Of a stretch of DNA of 64,000 bases, positions 12,364-23,258 are shown piece after piece. Source of the DNA: Hippophae tibetana (Eukaryota; Streptophyta; Magnoliopsida; Rosales; Elaeagnaceae); NCBI GenBank assembly GCA_037013495.1, contig CM072809.1, positions 15,266,501 to 15,330,500 of the forward strand, given 5' to 3'. The notes beneath the pieces were generated by a model. The model was not told the origin of the DNA and searched no databases. It worked only from the letters and a program-made list of their open reading frames with translations. A program made the position numbers and the translations under genes. The first letter of the stretch is position 1, and each line of letters begins with the position of its first letter.

Positions 12364-12753
12364 ATGAAGATAAATACAAAATTTTATTGGGGAAAGACAA
12401 CAGAAGTTGTTATTTCAGGTTGGCCAGGTCAAAGCTATGAGTCCTACATATTAGCGATTTCATTTGTGTTTGTGCTTTCTTTAATAGTGGAATGGCTTTC
12501 CCACATCAGGTTGATGAAATATATATCAGATAATTTCACTGCTGGAGTTGTACAGAGCTTGATGTATGGAACTCGGGTCGGATTGGCTTATTTGGTAATG
12601 CTTGCAGTTATGTCTTACAATACAGGCATACTATTGGCTGCAATTGCTGGGTATTCAACTGGATTTCTGGTGTTTGGTTGTGGGCCAGTTCTTTGGAAAT
12701 CAAAGGTAGAGTCTGTTTTGGATCCTGCTGATCTTCCTCCATCACATTGCTAA
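12364..12753 (+). CDS. COPT/Ctr-family copper transporter, short form, 129 aa
   Basis: High-affinity Cu(I) transporter of the Ctr family, which works as a trimer in the plasma membrane or an organelle membrane. Visible: FYWGK near residue 7 (equivalent to the FFWGK of COPT1), SGWPG, three hydrophobic segments (about 28-47, 70-85, 88-106), the pore motif MxxxM in helix 2 (M79-L-A-V-M83) and the helix-packing motif GxxxG in helix 3 (G96-Y-S-T-G100). The tail ends SHC, a possible metal-handling end. Closest in style to COPT1/COPT2. It is unusual in having only six residues before FYWG: the extracellular Met/His-rich domain that collects copper is absent. The ATG used is preceded by an AT-rich leader with no earlier in-frame Met-rich sequence, so the short N-terminus appears genuine. 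Single exon, as is normal for COPT1-like genes. Confidence 0.9.
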   Translation: MKINTKFYWGKTTEVVISGWPGQSYESYILAISFVFVLSLIVEWLSHIRLMKYISDNFTAGVVQSLMYGTRVGLAYLVMLAVMSYNTGILLAAIAGYSTGFLVFGCGPVLWKSKVESVLDPADLPPSHC

Positions 12754-12972
12754 TTATCAATATGAGAAAGTTGTATGCCTGGTTAATCTCTTGACAACCC
12801 CATAGTCCACTCCCTATGCACTATTTGCAATCATTATTCTTAATTAAATGGTTTGAGTTGTTATATTAATTTATTTATTTTTAAGAAAAATATGTTTCAT
12901 AGTCCACAATGGATCTTCTGATATGAATAAAACTTAAAAGGATCATCTATCTATTCTTAATCAATGCTGCAA

Positions 12973-14968
12973 TTAAAATGACAAAATTAAAGCAACAAGT
13001 TCATTCAAGGAATTGTAGGAGGAACCACCTCTGCTAATAGAAAGTGCAACTTTCTCTTTCAATTCCTTGGCTCTTGATCTCATATCCTTCCCTTCATCAT
13101 CATCTAAAATCAGTGTTCTTACAGCCCTTTCAATCTCACCTCTCTCTAGTAGCTTATTCTCCAATTCTAGACCAATCCTCCAAACATGGCATACAAATCT
13201 TGTGTTGACCCTTTGATCACCAAAACATGGTCTACAAATCATTGGTACTCCTTCAGCTATACTTTCCAAAGTTGAATTCCAACCACAATGACTCCAAAAT
13301 CCTCCCACAGCCATGTGTCTCAAAACTTCCTTTTGAGGTGCCCATTTTACAATGTTACCCCTCTTTCCAATAGATTTCATGAAGCTTTGAGGCAATAGCT
13401 CAATCCAATCCGAACCGCGAATTGAACCGGGTCTAATTACCCACAAGAATGGTTGGTTGCTGTTTGCTAGTCCCCATGCTACTTCTGCTACTTCCTTCTC
13501 ATCCATGATCACTATGCTTCCAAAGCTTACAAAAATAACAGAGCATTCAGTTTGCTTGTCAAGCCAATCAATACAACTATAATCTTCTTGAATTAAGCTG
13601 CTAGAGGTAGTTCGCCCAATCAAGTGTAAAGGACCAATAGGAAATATTGGAGCTTGACATTGTTCTTGTATTTGTTCTAAATATGATTGTTCAAGGCAGT
13701 CAATAGTATTCCAAATGATGGCTGAAGATCCACTAATGTTGTAGGCATTCGCCATTAGTTTCTCAAACTTTTGAAAATCTGTTGACATTGACATAGGCAG
13801 ATCCTTGAACCTGAGTGGAGGTAACGTGGGCACTACATCATTTGATACAGATTCTGTAGTCCATAGGTTTTATTATAATGAATAAAAATGATAATAGTAG
13901 GACAATCACACTACTTTCATATAATATAACAATGACTATTGTGAAAAAAAGTTATAACACACAGATCTACAAGTCGTTTGATAGGTGGAAAAACAATAGT
14001 ACTGCAATTGAGCATATAACAAGTTTCTTTTAAAAAACAAAATTAGGGTGTTACATAATTTGATCATTTCACTTTCACATATTAGATGCATTAATCACTT
14101 ACTTAAAATTGTTATATTTTAGTCATTATTACATCTACTCATTGTTATTGCATTGATCACATTTTAATCATCCTTACTTTCACAATTGAGATACTATTAC
14201 ATTTTTTAACATTTTAGTCATTTTTTACAATTTTTTTAATTTTGCATCATTTTTTGGAAGGAAAGACAAAAGTAAAATCGATTTCAAACTTACTATCAAA
14301 GGAACAACTTAAGTACATCAATTAAAAGAAAAATGATTAAATTATTCAATTTGTAATAATAGAATGATAAAGATGTACTAAAAAAAAGCATTGGGCAAGT
14401 CCCCTAAATCAGAGTTATGATATGTTTCTCACATAACAATGAGTATTAATTGTGATATGGGCAAAAAAAAAAAGAGAGAAAACCTAATACCTTGGAAGGG
14501 GATGTGACCTTGAACTTTGAGTTGTATAAGCGCAGTTCGAGCAAGAGAAGTGATAGCACTAGTTGTACGAAGGATAATACCTGGAAGCTTTAGATCTCTA
14601 GCAACAGCTTGAGAGAAGAACATGAGTTCATCTGAGATTATGCAGGTGATTTTATCCTGTGGTTGATTTTCCATCAACTGAATCAAGGTTTGCTGAAAAC
14701 TAAGTTTGCAATTATCATTAATTGTTAATAAAACAGTTATTAAATCTAAAGGTGGGATATTACAATCAGATAAGCCATCTGTAATAGTAAGGAAGCTGAA
14801 ATAAGGATAGTTTTGAGGATTAGGAGAGTTGAAAATTGTATGAGCAATTGTTATAGAGAAGCCCTTTGAGTGAAGGATTGTGGCTAGTTGAAGCATTGGA
14901 GTAATATGGCCTTGATATGGACAAGGGACTAAGATCAACCTGCAATTTCTTTGTGTTTTATTTTTCAT
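12973..14968 (-). CDS. UGT76-type UDP-glucosyltransferase, two exons, 452 aa
   Basis: Family-1 glycosyltransferase transferring glucose from UDP-glucose to a small acceptor in the cytosol. Exon 1 is 14968-14491 and exon 2 is 13853-12973; the 637-bp intron starts GTATTAG and ends ACTACAG on the minus strand. The joined reading frame is 1359 nt with phase 1 at the junction. Visible: catalytic His21 in PYQGHITP, partner Asp113 in IISDELM, and the 44-residue PSPG sugar-binding box at about 330-373, starting WAPQKEVLRH, containing HCGWNSTLE and ending FGDQ, whose final Gln favours UDP-glucose. The C-terminal SRGGSSYNSLNELV is characteristic of group H (UGT76). The acceptor cannot be told from sequence; UGT76 enzymes act on hormones, cytokinins, terpenoids and others. 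It lies in tandem with the gene at 17209-18907, same strand, same protein length and same intron position, so the two arose by local duplication. Confidence 0.92.
13854..14490 (-). other. intron of the first UGT gene
   Basis: 637 bp, GT-AG. It lies at the same position as the intron of the neighbouring paralogue, between the PFQ end of the N-terminal domain and the (D/E)SV linker. AT-rich with no embedded transposon recognised. Confidence 0.85.
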
Positions 14969-15030
14969 ATTCTTGGTTTATTAAAAAATCTATGGAACTG
15001 AGACCTGATGGATAGGTAGCTTTAGAAAGG

Positions 15031-15040
15031 AATATATACA
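15031..15040 (-). promoter_or_regulatory. possible TATA box of the first UGT gene
   Basis: On the minus strand the sequence reads TGTATATATT, about 65 bp before the ATG at 14968. Position is right, but A/T-rich chance matches are frequent here. Confidence 0.35.
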
Positions 15041-15059
15041 AGAATTATATGCAAGTAAC

Positions 15060-15870
15060 TTATACATGTGAAAAGCTAATAGTTTTAGTCATTCAGCTGC
15101 AAAAAACCAGAGTAAATCTTAGGAATTCGTTTGGAAGAGGAAGAGTATCTTTACCAGTTTCAATGCCTCATCTTTATTTTCATTATTATTTACACGGAAG
15201 AAATAAATGTTTCTTTATCACATGGCGGCTGACTGTTAGGTATCAACTTAGATGATTGTGCTAGTAACTACAATCACCGATAAAAATTTAAAAAATAATT
15301 ATTAATTATGAATGCCAAGTAATTTCTCATATTTTAACTTTCTTATTTTGTAATATTTATTGAAAAATATGCTTAGTTTAAAAATAATTAAAATTTAACA
15401 TCATATTTATCTTATTAAATTATTTGAATTACTTAACAAATATTATATATATAAATATAAAAGAATAAAAAATCATATCGTTGAAATTTAGTGTCAGTTT
15501 ACTTTATGCTTTACCTTCAATAATTGTAAACAATAAAACTATTGAAAACCTATAGGGGTACGTGTAAAGCTTTCAACCCTTAAAAGTTGATTCAAAGTTT
15601 ACCACATATCTGCAAAGGATTTAGATAGTTTTCCTAAGGACGAACATAATAAAATAAACGAGCTAGGGCTCAAATGTTAACTTATTTTTATATGCATGAT
15701 GTTTGGATTTGAGTTTTTTTTTTTCAATTTTATGACAGTATAATTGAAATATTAAGGATACAATTAAATATGATATAATTTATTATTATATGCTTATTTA
15801 TATTTAAGTATGATTTATATAACAATGTATTATTATTAATATTTAATTATATATTGGGCTCTCGACTATT
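15060..15870. other. intergenic DNA between UGT genes, nothing recognised
   Basis: AT-rich sequence; the plus-strand frame at 15049-15255 has no recognisable content. Confidence 0.4.
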
Positions 15871-15879
15871 ATTGTGTGA

Positions 15880-16260
15880 CTCATCCTTTGGGCCCATCAT
15901 TCACGTCCATATTAGAAAGTCTCTAATGGCACTTTGATTATTTCACCAACCGGATATAAATACTCATTTAGGGTTTTTTTGAGAGGCAACACTTTCATTT
16001 CTCTTAGGTTTTCTCTAGTTTCTCCATTTCTTTGATCTTATATGAGTGATTTCTTTTATGGCTTTTGTATATGTTTGAGAGTCGATTACTGATTATTTTG
16101 TGAGAGTTGTTTACTCTTATTTGATGTTAAATTTTATCTTTATAATCATTTTGTGGTTATCATCTCTATATAAACATTGATTACATATTGGATATAAATA
16201 TAACCATTATTAGACTGTGCAGAATAAAGCCAAACTACTTTACATCACATGTTTTTTTAT
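15880..16260 (+). repeat. possible old LTR or promoter-like fragment
   Basis: Contains GGATATAAATACTCATTTAGGG followed by a pyrimidine-rich leader (TTCTCTTAGGTTTTCTCTAG) and no coding continuation. A TATA-box plus R-region look without an attached gene is typical of a solo or degraded LTR. I could not define TG/CA ends or a target duplication. Confidence 0.3.
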
Positions 16261-16264
16261 TCTT

Positions 16265-17205
16265 GGTTTTACATATCTTAAAACTTTTATCTTTGATTCA
16301 ATCTTATACTAAATCCTATTAAAGTGTGTTGTATAGTGAGTTAGTGAATTTAAAATCATAACACTTTCAATTATTAATGTTTGAATATTTATTATCTAAC
16401 ACTAAATATCATTATAAGTAAAGTTTTCATTTTTAGTAACAAATTATCTAAAGTATATATATAGTTAAAAAAAATTGATTAATCAATTAACTCATATTAC
16501 AATGATATTATTTGTGAGTATGGAGAGGAAATGATTTTAATCTCGTTATTATATATGTGTTTATAAATACGTGAATATATAAAATGTTATTTTGAAAGAA
16601 AAAAAAAATTTAATTAAAAAATGGTTAAGCGTATGACCTAACATATTTTGTAGTTAATTCAGTTATGTTTGTTAGGTTTTTTTTATACACATGATAATAT
16701 CCTTAATATTTATAATAATAATTAATATTGAATTAAATTAATTGAATATGATTAAATATTGAATGAATTTAAATAATCGTAATTTAACTTAAACACAATT
16801 CAATTAAATAATATTTAATATTAAATGATGGTTAAATATTTTTTTTAATAAAATTATATGAACTATACATAAATTATTACCTTTATAGTAATAAATTTTA
16901 CTTTTTATTTTTATTGCTTCTTATCCTATCATTTGTTGGATAGCTTGTTTACCGTGAAATTTATGGTAACGTATACAGTACATCTACAACTTCTGTATTA
17001 AGATCTAACAGGTCAAAGAAACGGGGGTCTACGCTCCACATTTGAAAAGCTTTCTCTTACTATGTATCTCTTGTTAGTTCTATAAGGACAATGCATGAAA
17101 TCAACAAAACAAGAAAGAAGAAGATTAAAGAAAAATGACATTATTTGGATAGAAGGATATTTGTTTTCCCAAATAAAGAAAAATTTACTCGACAAAGCAC
17201 TATTT
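16265..17205. other. AT-rich intergenic DNA, nothing recognised
   Basis: Downstream of the second UGT (minus strand). The small minus-strand frame at 17013-17195 lies in its 3' flank and is not credible as a gene. Confidence 0.45.
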
Positions 17206-17208
17206 CAA

Positions 17209-18907
17209 CTAAAATGACATTATTAAAGCAACAAGCATGTTCAATGAATTGTAAGAAGAACCACCTCTACTAATAGAAAGTGCAATTGTTTCTTTCAATT
17301 CTTTGGCTCTTGCCCTCATTTCCTTCCCTTCATCATCCAAAAGTAATCTTCTTACAACTCTTTCAATCTCACATCTCTCTAGGAACTTATTCTCTAATGC
17401 TAGGCCAATTCTCCAAACATGACACACATACCTTGTGTTAACCCTTTGGTCACCAAAGCCTGGTCTGCAGATCAATGGAACTCCTTCACATATACTTTCC
17501 AAAGTTGAATTCCAGCCACAGTGGCTAAAAAAACCTCCTACAGCCTTGTGTGCCAAAACTTCCTTTTGGGGTGCCCAATTTACAATACATCCTCTTTCTT
17601 TAACAACATTAATGAATCTTGGAGACAATAGCTCCATCCAATCATAGCCGCGAATCGACCCGGGTCTAATCATCCACAAGAAAGATTGCTTGCTATTGGC
17701 TAGTCCCCATGCCATTTCAGCGAACTCTGTCTTATCAATGGACACTATACTACCAAGACTTACATAAATAACCGAGTTATTGGGTTGCTTGTCAAGCCAC
17801 TGAATAGAGTTTCTATCCTCTTCATGTAAACTACAAGATGTAGTTGGTGCAATCTTGTGTATAGGACCAATGGCGAAGATTGGAACTTTATTTATCTTTT
17901 GAACTTGTGCTAAAGACGATTGTTCAAGTAATCCCGTTGTATTCCAAATGATGGCGGAAGATGATCCAATGTTGTATGCATTTACAACTACTTTCACATA
18001 CTTCTCTATATCTACTCCTGCAATAAGGGGCAGATCCTTGATTCTAAGGTACTGAAGCTCTGGCACCAGGTCACTTAAGACAGAATCTGCAACATGAAAG
18101 CTATTATGTTCAGTCTCAACTACTGAGGGCTCGTTTTGAAATTTTTTTGTTTCATGATTTTGATGTACAAACTCAGGTTTTGAACTTAGTGTTGTTTGGT
18201 AACTGGTTCAGTTTTCAGTTTTCATTTTAATTGAAAATGATTTCTATATTTTAGCCTAATTTTGAAAAGAAGCTTTTAAAACTTTGATGATTATATTTTA
18301 AATACCACTCTTAACGCTTCTTTTTCCCGAAGAGTCCAATCCCACCTAACTGAAAATAAGTAAAATGATTAGAGATATTAATAAAAGAAGTTGCACTTCT
18401 TCTACAGAAAACTAATACATACATACCTTGGAAAGGTAAGTATCCTTGGCCATTAAGTCTGACAACGGCAGTTCTAGCAAGAAAAGTTGTAGCACTAGTC
18501 GTTCGTAAAACGATCCTTGGGAGATTGAGATCACTTGCTACTGATTCAGAGAAGAACATGAGTTCATCTGAAATTATGCAGGTAATTTTTTCATCTTCTT
18601 GTTGTGTTTCCATAAACTGAGTCAAACATTGCTTGAAACTCACTTTGCAATTTTTATTAAGTGTTAAAACAATGGTTGGTAAATCCCCAGATGAGATAAG
18701 AGTTTCGGTTAACCCATCTTGTATAGGAAGGAAAGTAAAATCAGGATAATTTTGTGGGTTTGGAGAGTTGAAAATTGCATGAACTATTGTTATTGAGAAG
18801 CCTTTCAAGTGAAAAATAGTAGCCAACTGAAGAATTGGAGTAATATGGCCTTGATATGGTAAAGGGATTAGAACTAAACGGCAACTTCTATGAGTTTGAT
18901 TTCTCAT
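17209..18907 (-). CDS. UGT76-type UDP-glucosyltransferase, two exons, 452 aa (tandem paralogue)
   Basis: Second member of the tandem pair. Exon 1 is 18907-18427 and exon 2 is 18086-17209, with a 340-bp GT-AG intron (GTATGTATG...GTTGCAG) in the same position and phase as its neighbour. Total coding length is again 1359 nt. Visible: His21 in PYQGHITP, Asp114 in IISDELM, PSPG box at about 331-374 (WAPQKEVLAHKAVGGF at its start, HCGWNS in the middle, GFGDQ at the end) and a UGT76-like tail SRGGSSYNSLNMLV. The two proteins differ most in the N-terminal acceptor-binding half (for example residues 64-80), so they may use different acceptors. No stop or frameshift is seen, so the gene looks functional. 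Substrate unknown. Confidence 0.92.
18087..18426 (-). other. intron of the second UGT gene
   Basis: 340 bp, GT-AG, shorter than the 637-bp intron of the paralogue but at the identical codon position. Confidence 0.85.
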
Positions 18908-19556
18908 CTCGATCTCTTAAAGTTTGATTGTCTGGTCTTTGATAAAAAGAGTAGATTGATAGTGATGGTGATAGAACAGCTGGTTGATGGTTTTTTTTTT
19001 CTTGCAAAATGATTTCAAAGTTCAGGCTTTTCCAAAAACAGAAAGTAGTATGTTTTTCTCTGATATTTAAACATGTTTGAAGTTGGAACGTAAATGAAGG
19101 CTATCTATACTACTATCCTTTTTCCATAATAATTCTTCTTTTTTGTTTTTGTTTTTGTTTGTGAGATCATCATGGTGGCACTAAAATTGCAACTTATAAT
19201 CTTCTCAAATTTTATTTCTCAAAAAGGCTTCAAAACGAGAAAGTATTTTGGTAATATAATGATATAACACCTGTCAAGGATTTGAGCTAATCCCTGACAT
19301 CAAATCAATTATCGTTTCCTCCTTGTATTTTACCTATTTGGGGAAAGTATCAAGTGGAAAGTACCAAAAGTCCATAAATGCAATGTATCCTTTACAGCCA
19401 ACCAAAAAAGGCCAAGTCGTTAAGGATAATAATTTTCATTCACGGGTGTCAAATTGAGCGAACAAGTCCAGCATGCATAGCAGATCATGCCAATCCGTTA
19501 CGGGGTGGTACCACATCAGCTAATTTAGTGGTTTATATAAATATATTTATTGTACA

Positions 19557-20460
19557 CAAGTGACAACACAAATCATATTTTAAATTTATGTATCACATTT
19601 TGGCCATGAAGATTTTACGTATTTAATGAGTCATATTGTGCTAACCATCAATATGTAATTTATACGTACACAGTACACCTAATGTCATGCTCTTGGTACC
19701 CGTCACCGTAGCCATATATGAACAGTTATATGTAATTTTTACGTAGGTAGTGCACCTAATTAAAAGGAAAATAACTAAAATATATTTTATAAAAGTTAGG
19801 AAACTGTAAGAGACTAAGAGGTACCGTTCCCTTAAAGTATTTGCCCACCTTTACAAAATATTTGCCCTTAAAATTTCTTCTAATTAAATATAATATTATA
19901 AAAAATATATGTATATCTATTGATTTAACACTTTAGCATTAAAATATCCAAAGTTTTTATGAAATATCACATTCGGATATGTAATACCTCCCCTAATTAA
20001 TCTTCTTCAGGAATCAAATAAACATAAGTTTTGAATATCTAACCTCCCTAGTCTACAACTCCCACGGAAGTCGATTTATTGGTCTACCTCAGGCCTCCAC
20101 AGATCCATGAAAACCACTGGCGTCAAACTTGTTCACCTGGTAACAAAATAAAAGAATAAAAGAAAATGATAAGACCAATAATATTTGAAAGAGATGACAT
20201 GAAATTTTGTTTGATATTTGTTACTTATTTAGATGAATTTTTTATTTATACTTTTTTTTAATTTTTTAATTTTTTTTAAATAATTAGATACATTTGTAAT
20301 TGAAACTCAAATCTCAAATATTCTAGGTAATTAAAATATTCTACATATCATTGAGTTACATATTAGTTTATTTTTCAATTTCTTCTTTTAAATAATAAGT
20401 AGTCAAGTAGATTTAATTTTTAATTGGTTTAAAAAATAGATTTATATGCTTGTAATGTAA
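19557..20460. repeat. segmental duplication, copy A (non-coding)
   Basis: Shares several collinear blocks with 21215-22210 and 27770-28060. Matching phrases include ATCATATTTTAAATTT with TATCACATTTTGG, ATGCTCTTGGTACCCGTCACC, GAACAGTTATATGTAATTT, AGTGCACCTAATTA, and farther on AAATATTCTAG with AAATAATAA and TAGTTTAAAAAATA-like ends. Copy A is compact (about 0.9 kb). No coding content is seen. Confidence 0.7.
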
Positions 20461-20469
20461 GGTGGTGTC

Positions 20470-21210
20470 TATAAATCGAGACATTTAGGTTATTTTTACA
20501 CCTTAATTTTCTTTTTATTTATAATGTATTTTTTTTAAACTATAATTGAGTTTTTATTTTTTTTAACTATAATTTTCTTTTTATTCTACGTCTCTTTTTG
20601 TAACTTCAAATTTATTTTTAATTTTATTTTCTTTTTTTCATAGAATGTATTACATTTCACTTTACTATATAACATAATATATGATTATATATTTTCTTTC
20701 ATACAAACTAAAAGTGCAAGGATCGAGATAATGTTTATTGGTTAGGGATCAAATGTGACTTAAAGATATGAAAGACTATTTTTTATACTCAAATAGATGA
20801 TTACGAATATTAACAATGTTTAGTTTGAAAGACTCAATCGATCCAAATAGGACTTAAATCATTTTTCTTGCTAAATATTATTTAAGATTTCGTTCTAAAG
20901 GATGATCAAATAGATTCTAAAACTTAGTAAATCTCTCATTACACTTTTTTTATTAATAAAAATATCAAAATCAATCGTGAACATGTGTATAAAAATTTAA
21001 ATTAATATAATCAAAATTAACAAACATATCATATGATTAATGTAAGTATTTTAACGAATATGTTACGTTATCATACCAACTAATTTTTATAATTGAGTTC
21101 ATATGTTTCATATTAATCATATATGTGTTTAATTTTTATATAGTTATTAATTTTTATTTAAATTATAATTAAAAAAATTAAAATTTATAAATGGATATTA
21201 AATAATAAAG
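20470..21210. other. AT-rich spacer between duplication copies
   Basis: No recognisable gene or transposon end. Sequence resembles the general intergenic background. Confidence 0.4.
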
Positions 21211-22255
21211 TAGACAATGAAGTGATAACACAGATCATATTTTAAATTTGTATATCACATTTTGGGCCATCTAGACTTGAATGGACCACGTTTTCATTAT
21301 GCAACTAAGGAATACCATACTGTGCTTCGTATTTAATGAGTCATGTTGTGCTAATCATTAATAAATCGAGTTTACGGTTTTAGGTTGGGCCGGCTCATTT
21401 ATACCCGTGACCAATTATGACATGTGAGTCCGCATTTACAATAAATAGCAAAAGAATTTAGAGTACATTGTTGACATGTTTTTGGACATTAATAATAAGG
21501 TCGCTAATTACAAAGAAATTTTTACACAATATAAAATAAAAAGTTATTTATTAGTATTTTTTAAAATTCAAACATGTAGAAAGAGATAAATGTTATCATC
21601 ATATTATTAGTTAAAATAATTTACTTATTTTCTTTATTTTATATCAAATTTTATCAATATTTATACACATGATATAATTATTTAAAAAAATAGAAAAATA
21701 AATTATTTTTTTAATATAATTATTTCTGGTTACACCATAGTTTTGGAAGAAAAAGTGTGCAATTTAATTATTATTAACATTTATCATTAAGCAATGATAA
21801 ATATCACAAGTTGTGATAATTATGACAATTAATATGACATTGATAAAGATGTTAATTGTGATATTAAATTATTAAAAATAAAATTCACTTTAAATAAAAC
21901 ACTTTCCTTTATCATTTCATCGATTATCTTTTATTAGGAAACACTTAAATGTTAGAAGTGCAACTTACACAGACATTTGATCTCGATCCCTTCAGCAATA
22001 TGACCAGTTTTGGAACTACAAAAGCCATGCTCTTGGTACCCGTCACCGTCACCATATAGTCTAGAAAAACTCCAGACGAACAGTTATATGTAATTTATAC
22101 GTACATAGTGCACCTAATTACAAAGAAAATAACTAAAATATTTTTTTTTTAAATTAAGACACTATAATAGGAACCGTGCCATTAGAATATTTGTGCACCT
22201 TAACCTCAAACCATCCTACCCTCTTTTTTCTTTTATCAACATATTTAGGATAAAA

Positions 22256-22260
22256 TTTTC
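22256..22260. repeat. target-site duplication of copia element 1, left copy
   Basis: TTTTC immediately before the left LTR, matched by TTTTC at 27753-27757 right after the right LTR. A 5-bp direct repeat is what copia-type integrases leave. Confidence 0.85.
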
Positions 22261-22505
22261 TATTGAATTCAACAAATATTGCAATTCATTCAACCAATAC
22301 TGCACCGACGTCAAACGCCTACCAATATACACGACGTTTACCAAATAACTGTAAACCATGTAATTCAATCATAATGGTTGTTGAAATAGTAATTGATATT
22401 TGTCTATATAAACAATATACATACCCGATACAAATTAAGAAAAAATATATTGAGGAAAACGTTTATTTCTTCTTCTTATTGTTTCTTTAAATATTGATTT
22501 CTTCA
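22261..22505 (+). repeat. left LTR of copia element 1
   Basis: Starts TATTGAATTC (ancestral TG changed to TA) and ends TTCA. Matches the right LTR along its length but carries about 22 extra bp near 22274-22303, where an AATTCAACCAATACTGC-like stretch is duplicated. Contains CTATATAAAC, a likely TATA element, near 22404. Confidence 0.88.
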
Positions 22506-22789
22506 TAATATCCTAACAAGTCGTTGCTTTATACAATTTTAAAACTCTTGTTCTCTAAAACAGAGATTTCTTTCTCTGAAAATATTTATTCTCGTGAAAA
22601 AAAATCTCATTCAAACACCCGTACAAATATTAATTACAAACATCATTTTTCAAGCGGTATTTGTCTCACCTAATTTTACCACATTACTCTAAACACAATT
22701 CTGAACATTTTGGTAAAAATAGGGTGAAAGAAAAATGTCACACGTGCTCCCATGCGCCACCTAAAGGAAATGAAACATTTTTCACGCTC

Positions 22790-22990
22790 CTCCACGCACC
22801 GTCTAGAGGTTGAAGACGATGACGTGCCATTCGGCTCGGTGCGGCTAGCTGTTTCGGTGCGACTCGGTTCGGCTGGTTTAGTTCGGTGAGGTGCGGTTGG
22901 CTCGAGGGCGTAGCCAGCACGTACCTCGGTTCGGCTCAGGTTTGGTTCGACTAGTGGTTCGGTCTGAACTCGGTTTTCTCGATTTTTCAC
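22790..22990 (+). repeat. GC-rich degenerate CGGTTCGG repeat in the leader of copia element 1
   Basis: About 200 bp made largely of variants of (C/T)GGTTCGG, GTGCGG and CGACTCGG, strikingly GC-rich in an AT-rich element. It is followed by a direct repeat of GGTCCATTTTAAA at about 23016 and 23140. Composition resembles the GGTCCGG-type ends of the hAT-like element at 48.6-50.8 kb, so it may be a piece of such a transposon captured in the leader. Frames across it (22676-22990, minus) are artefacts of the repeat. Confidence 0.6.
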
Positions 22991-23258
22991 AGTTTTTTCA
23001 TTTTTGGCCGGTTCGGTCCATTTTAAAGGTCTAAACCCAGTTTTTTTCCCGATTCTGGATTTTTAAAACCTATTTGATCCAGTTTTTCAAGTTTTTAAAC
23101 CAATTTTTTTACCCGATTTTGTGGTTTTTTATCCGGTTTGGTCCATTTTAAAAAAAAGAAAAAAACAGTTCAATTCTTCAATTTATTATTATTATTATTT
23201 AAAAAAAATTAGTTCTAAAATTATTACACCTTTTTCTAGTTTTTTTTATCATAATATC

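Noticed and set aside
19443-21408. Possible DNA transposon between GGGTGTCAAATTGAGCG and an inverted CGGGTATAAATGAGCCG
   Set aside because: The inverted similarity is short, no matching target duplication was found, and the interval cuts across the segmental duplication.
22676-22990. Minus-strand frames rich in Pro, Thr, Arg and Glu
   Set aside because: They arise from translating the CGGTTCGG repeat block in the copia leader; two frames overlap and neither resembles a protein.
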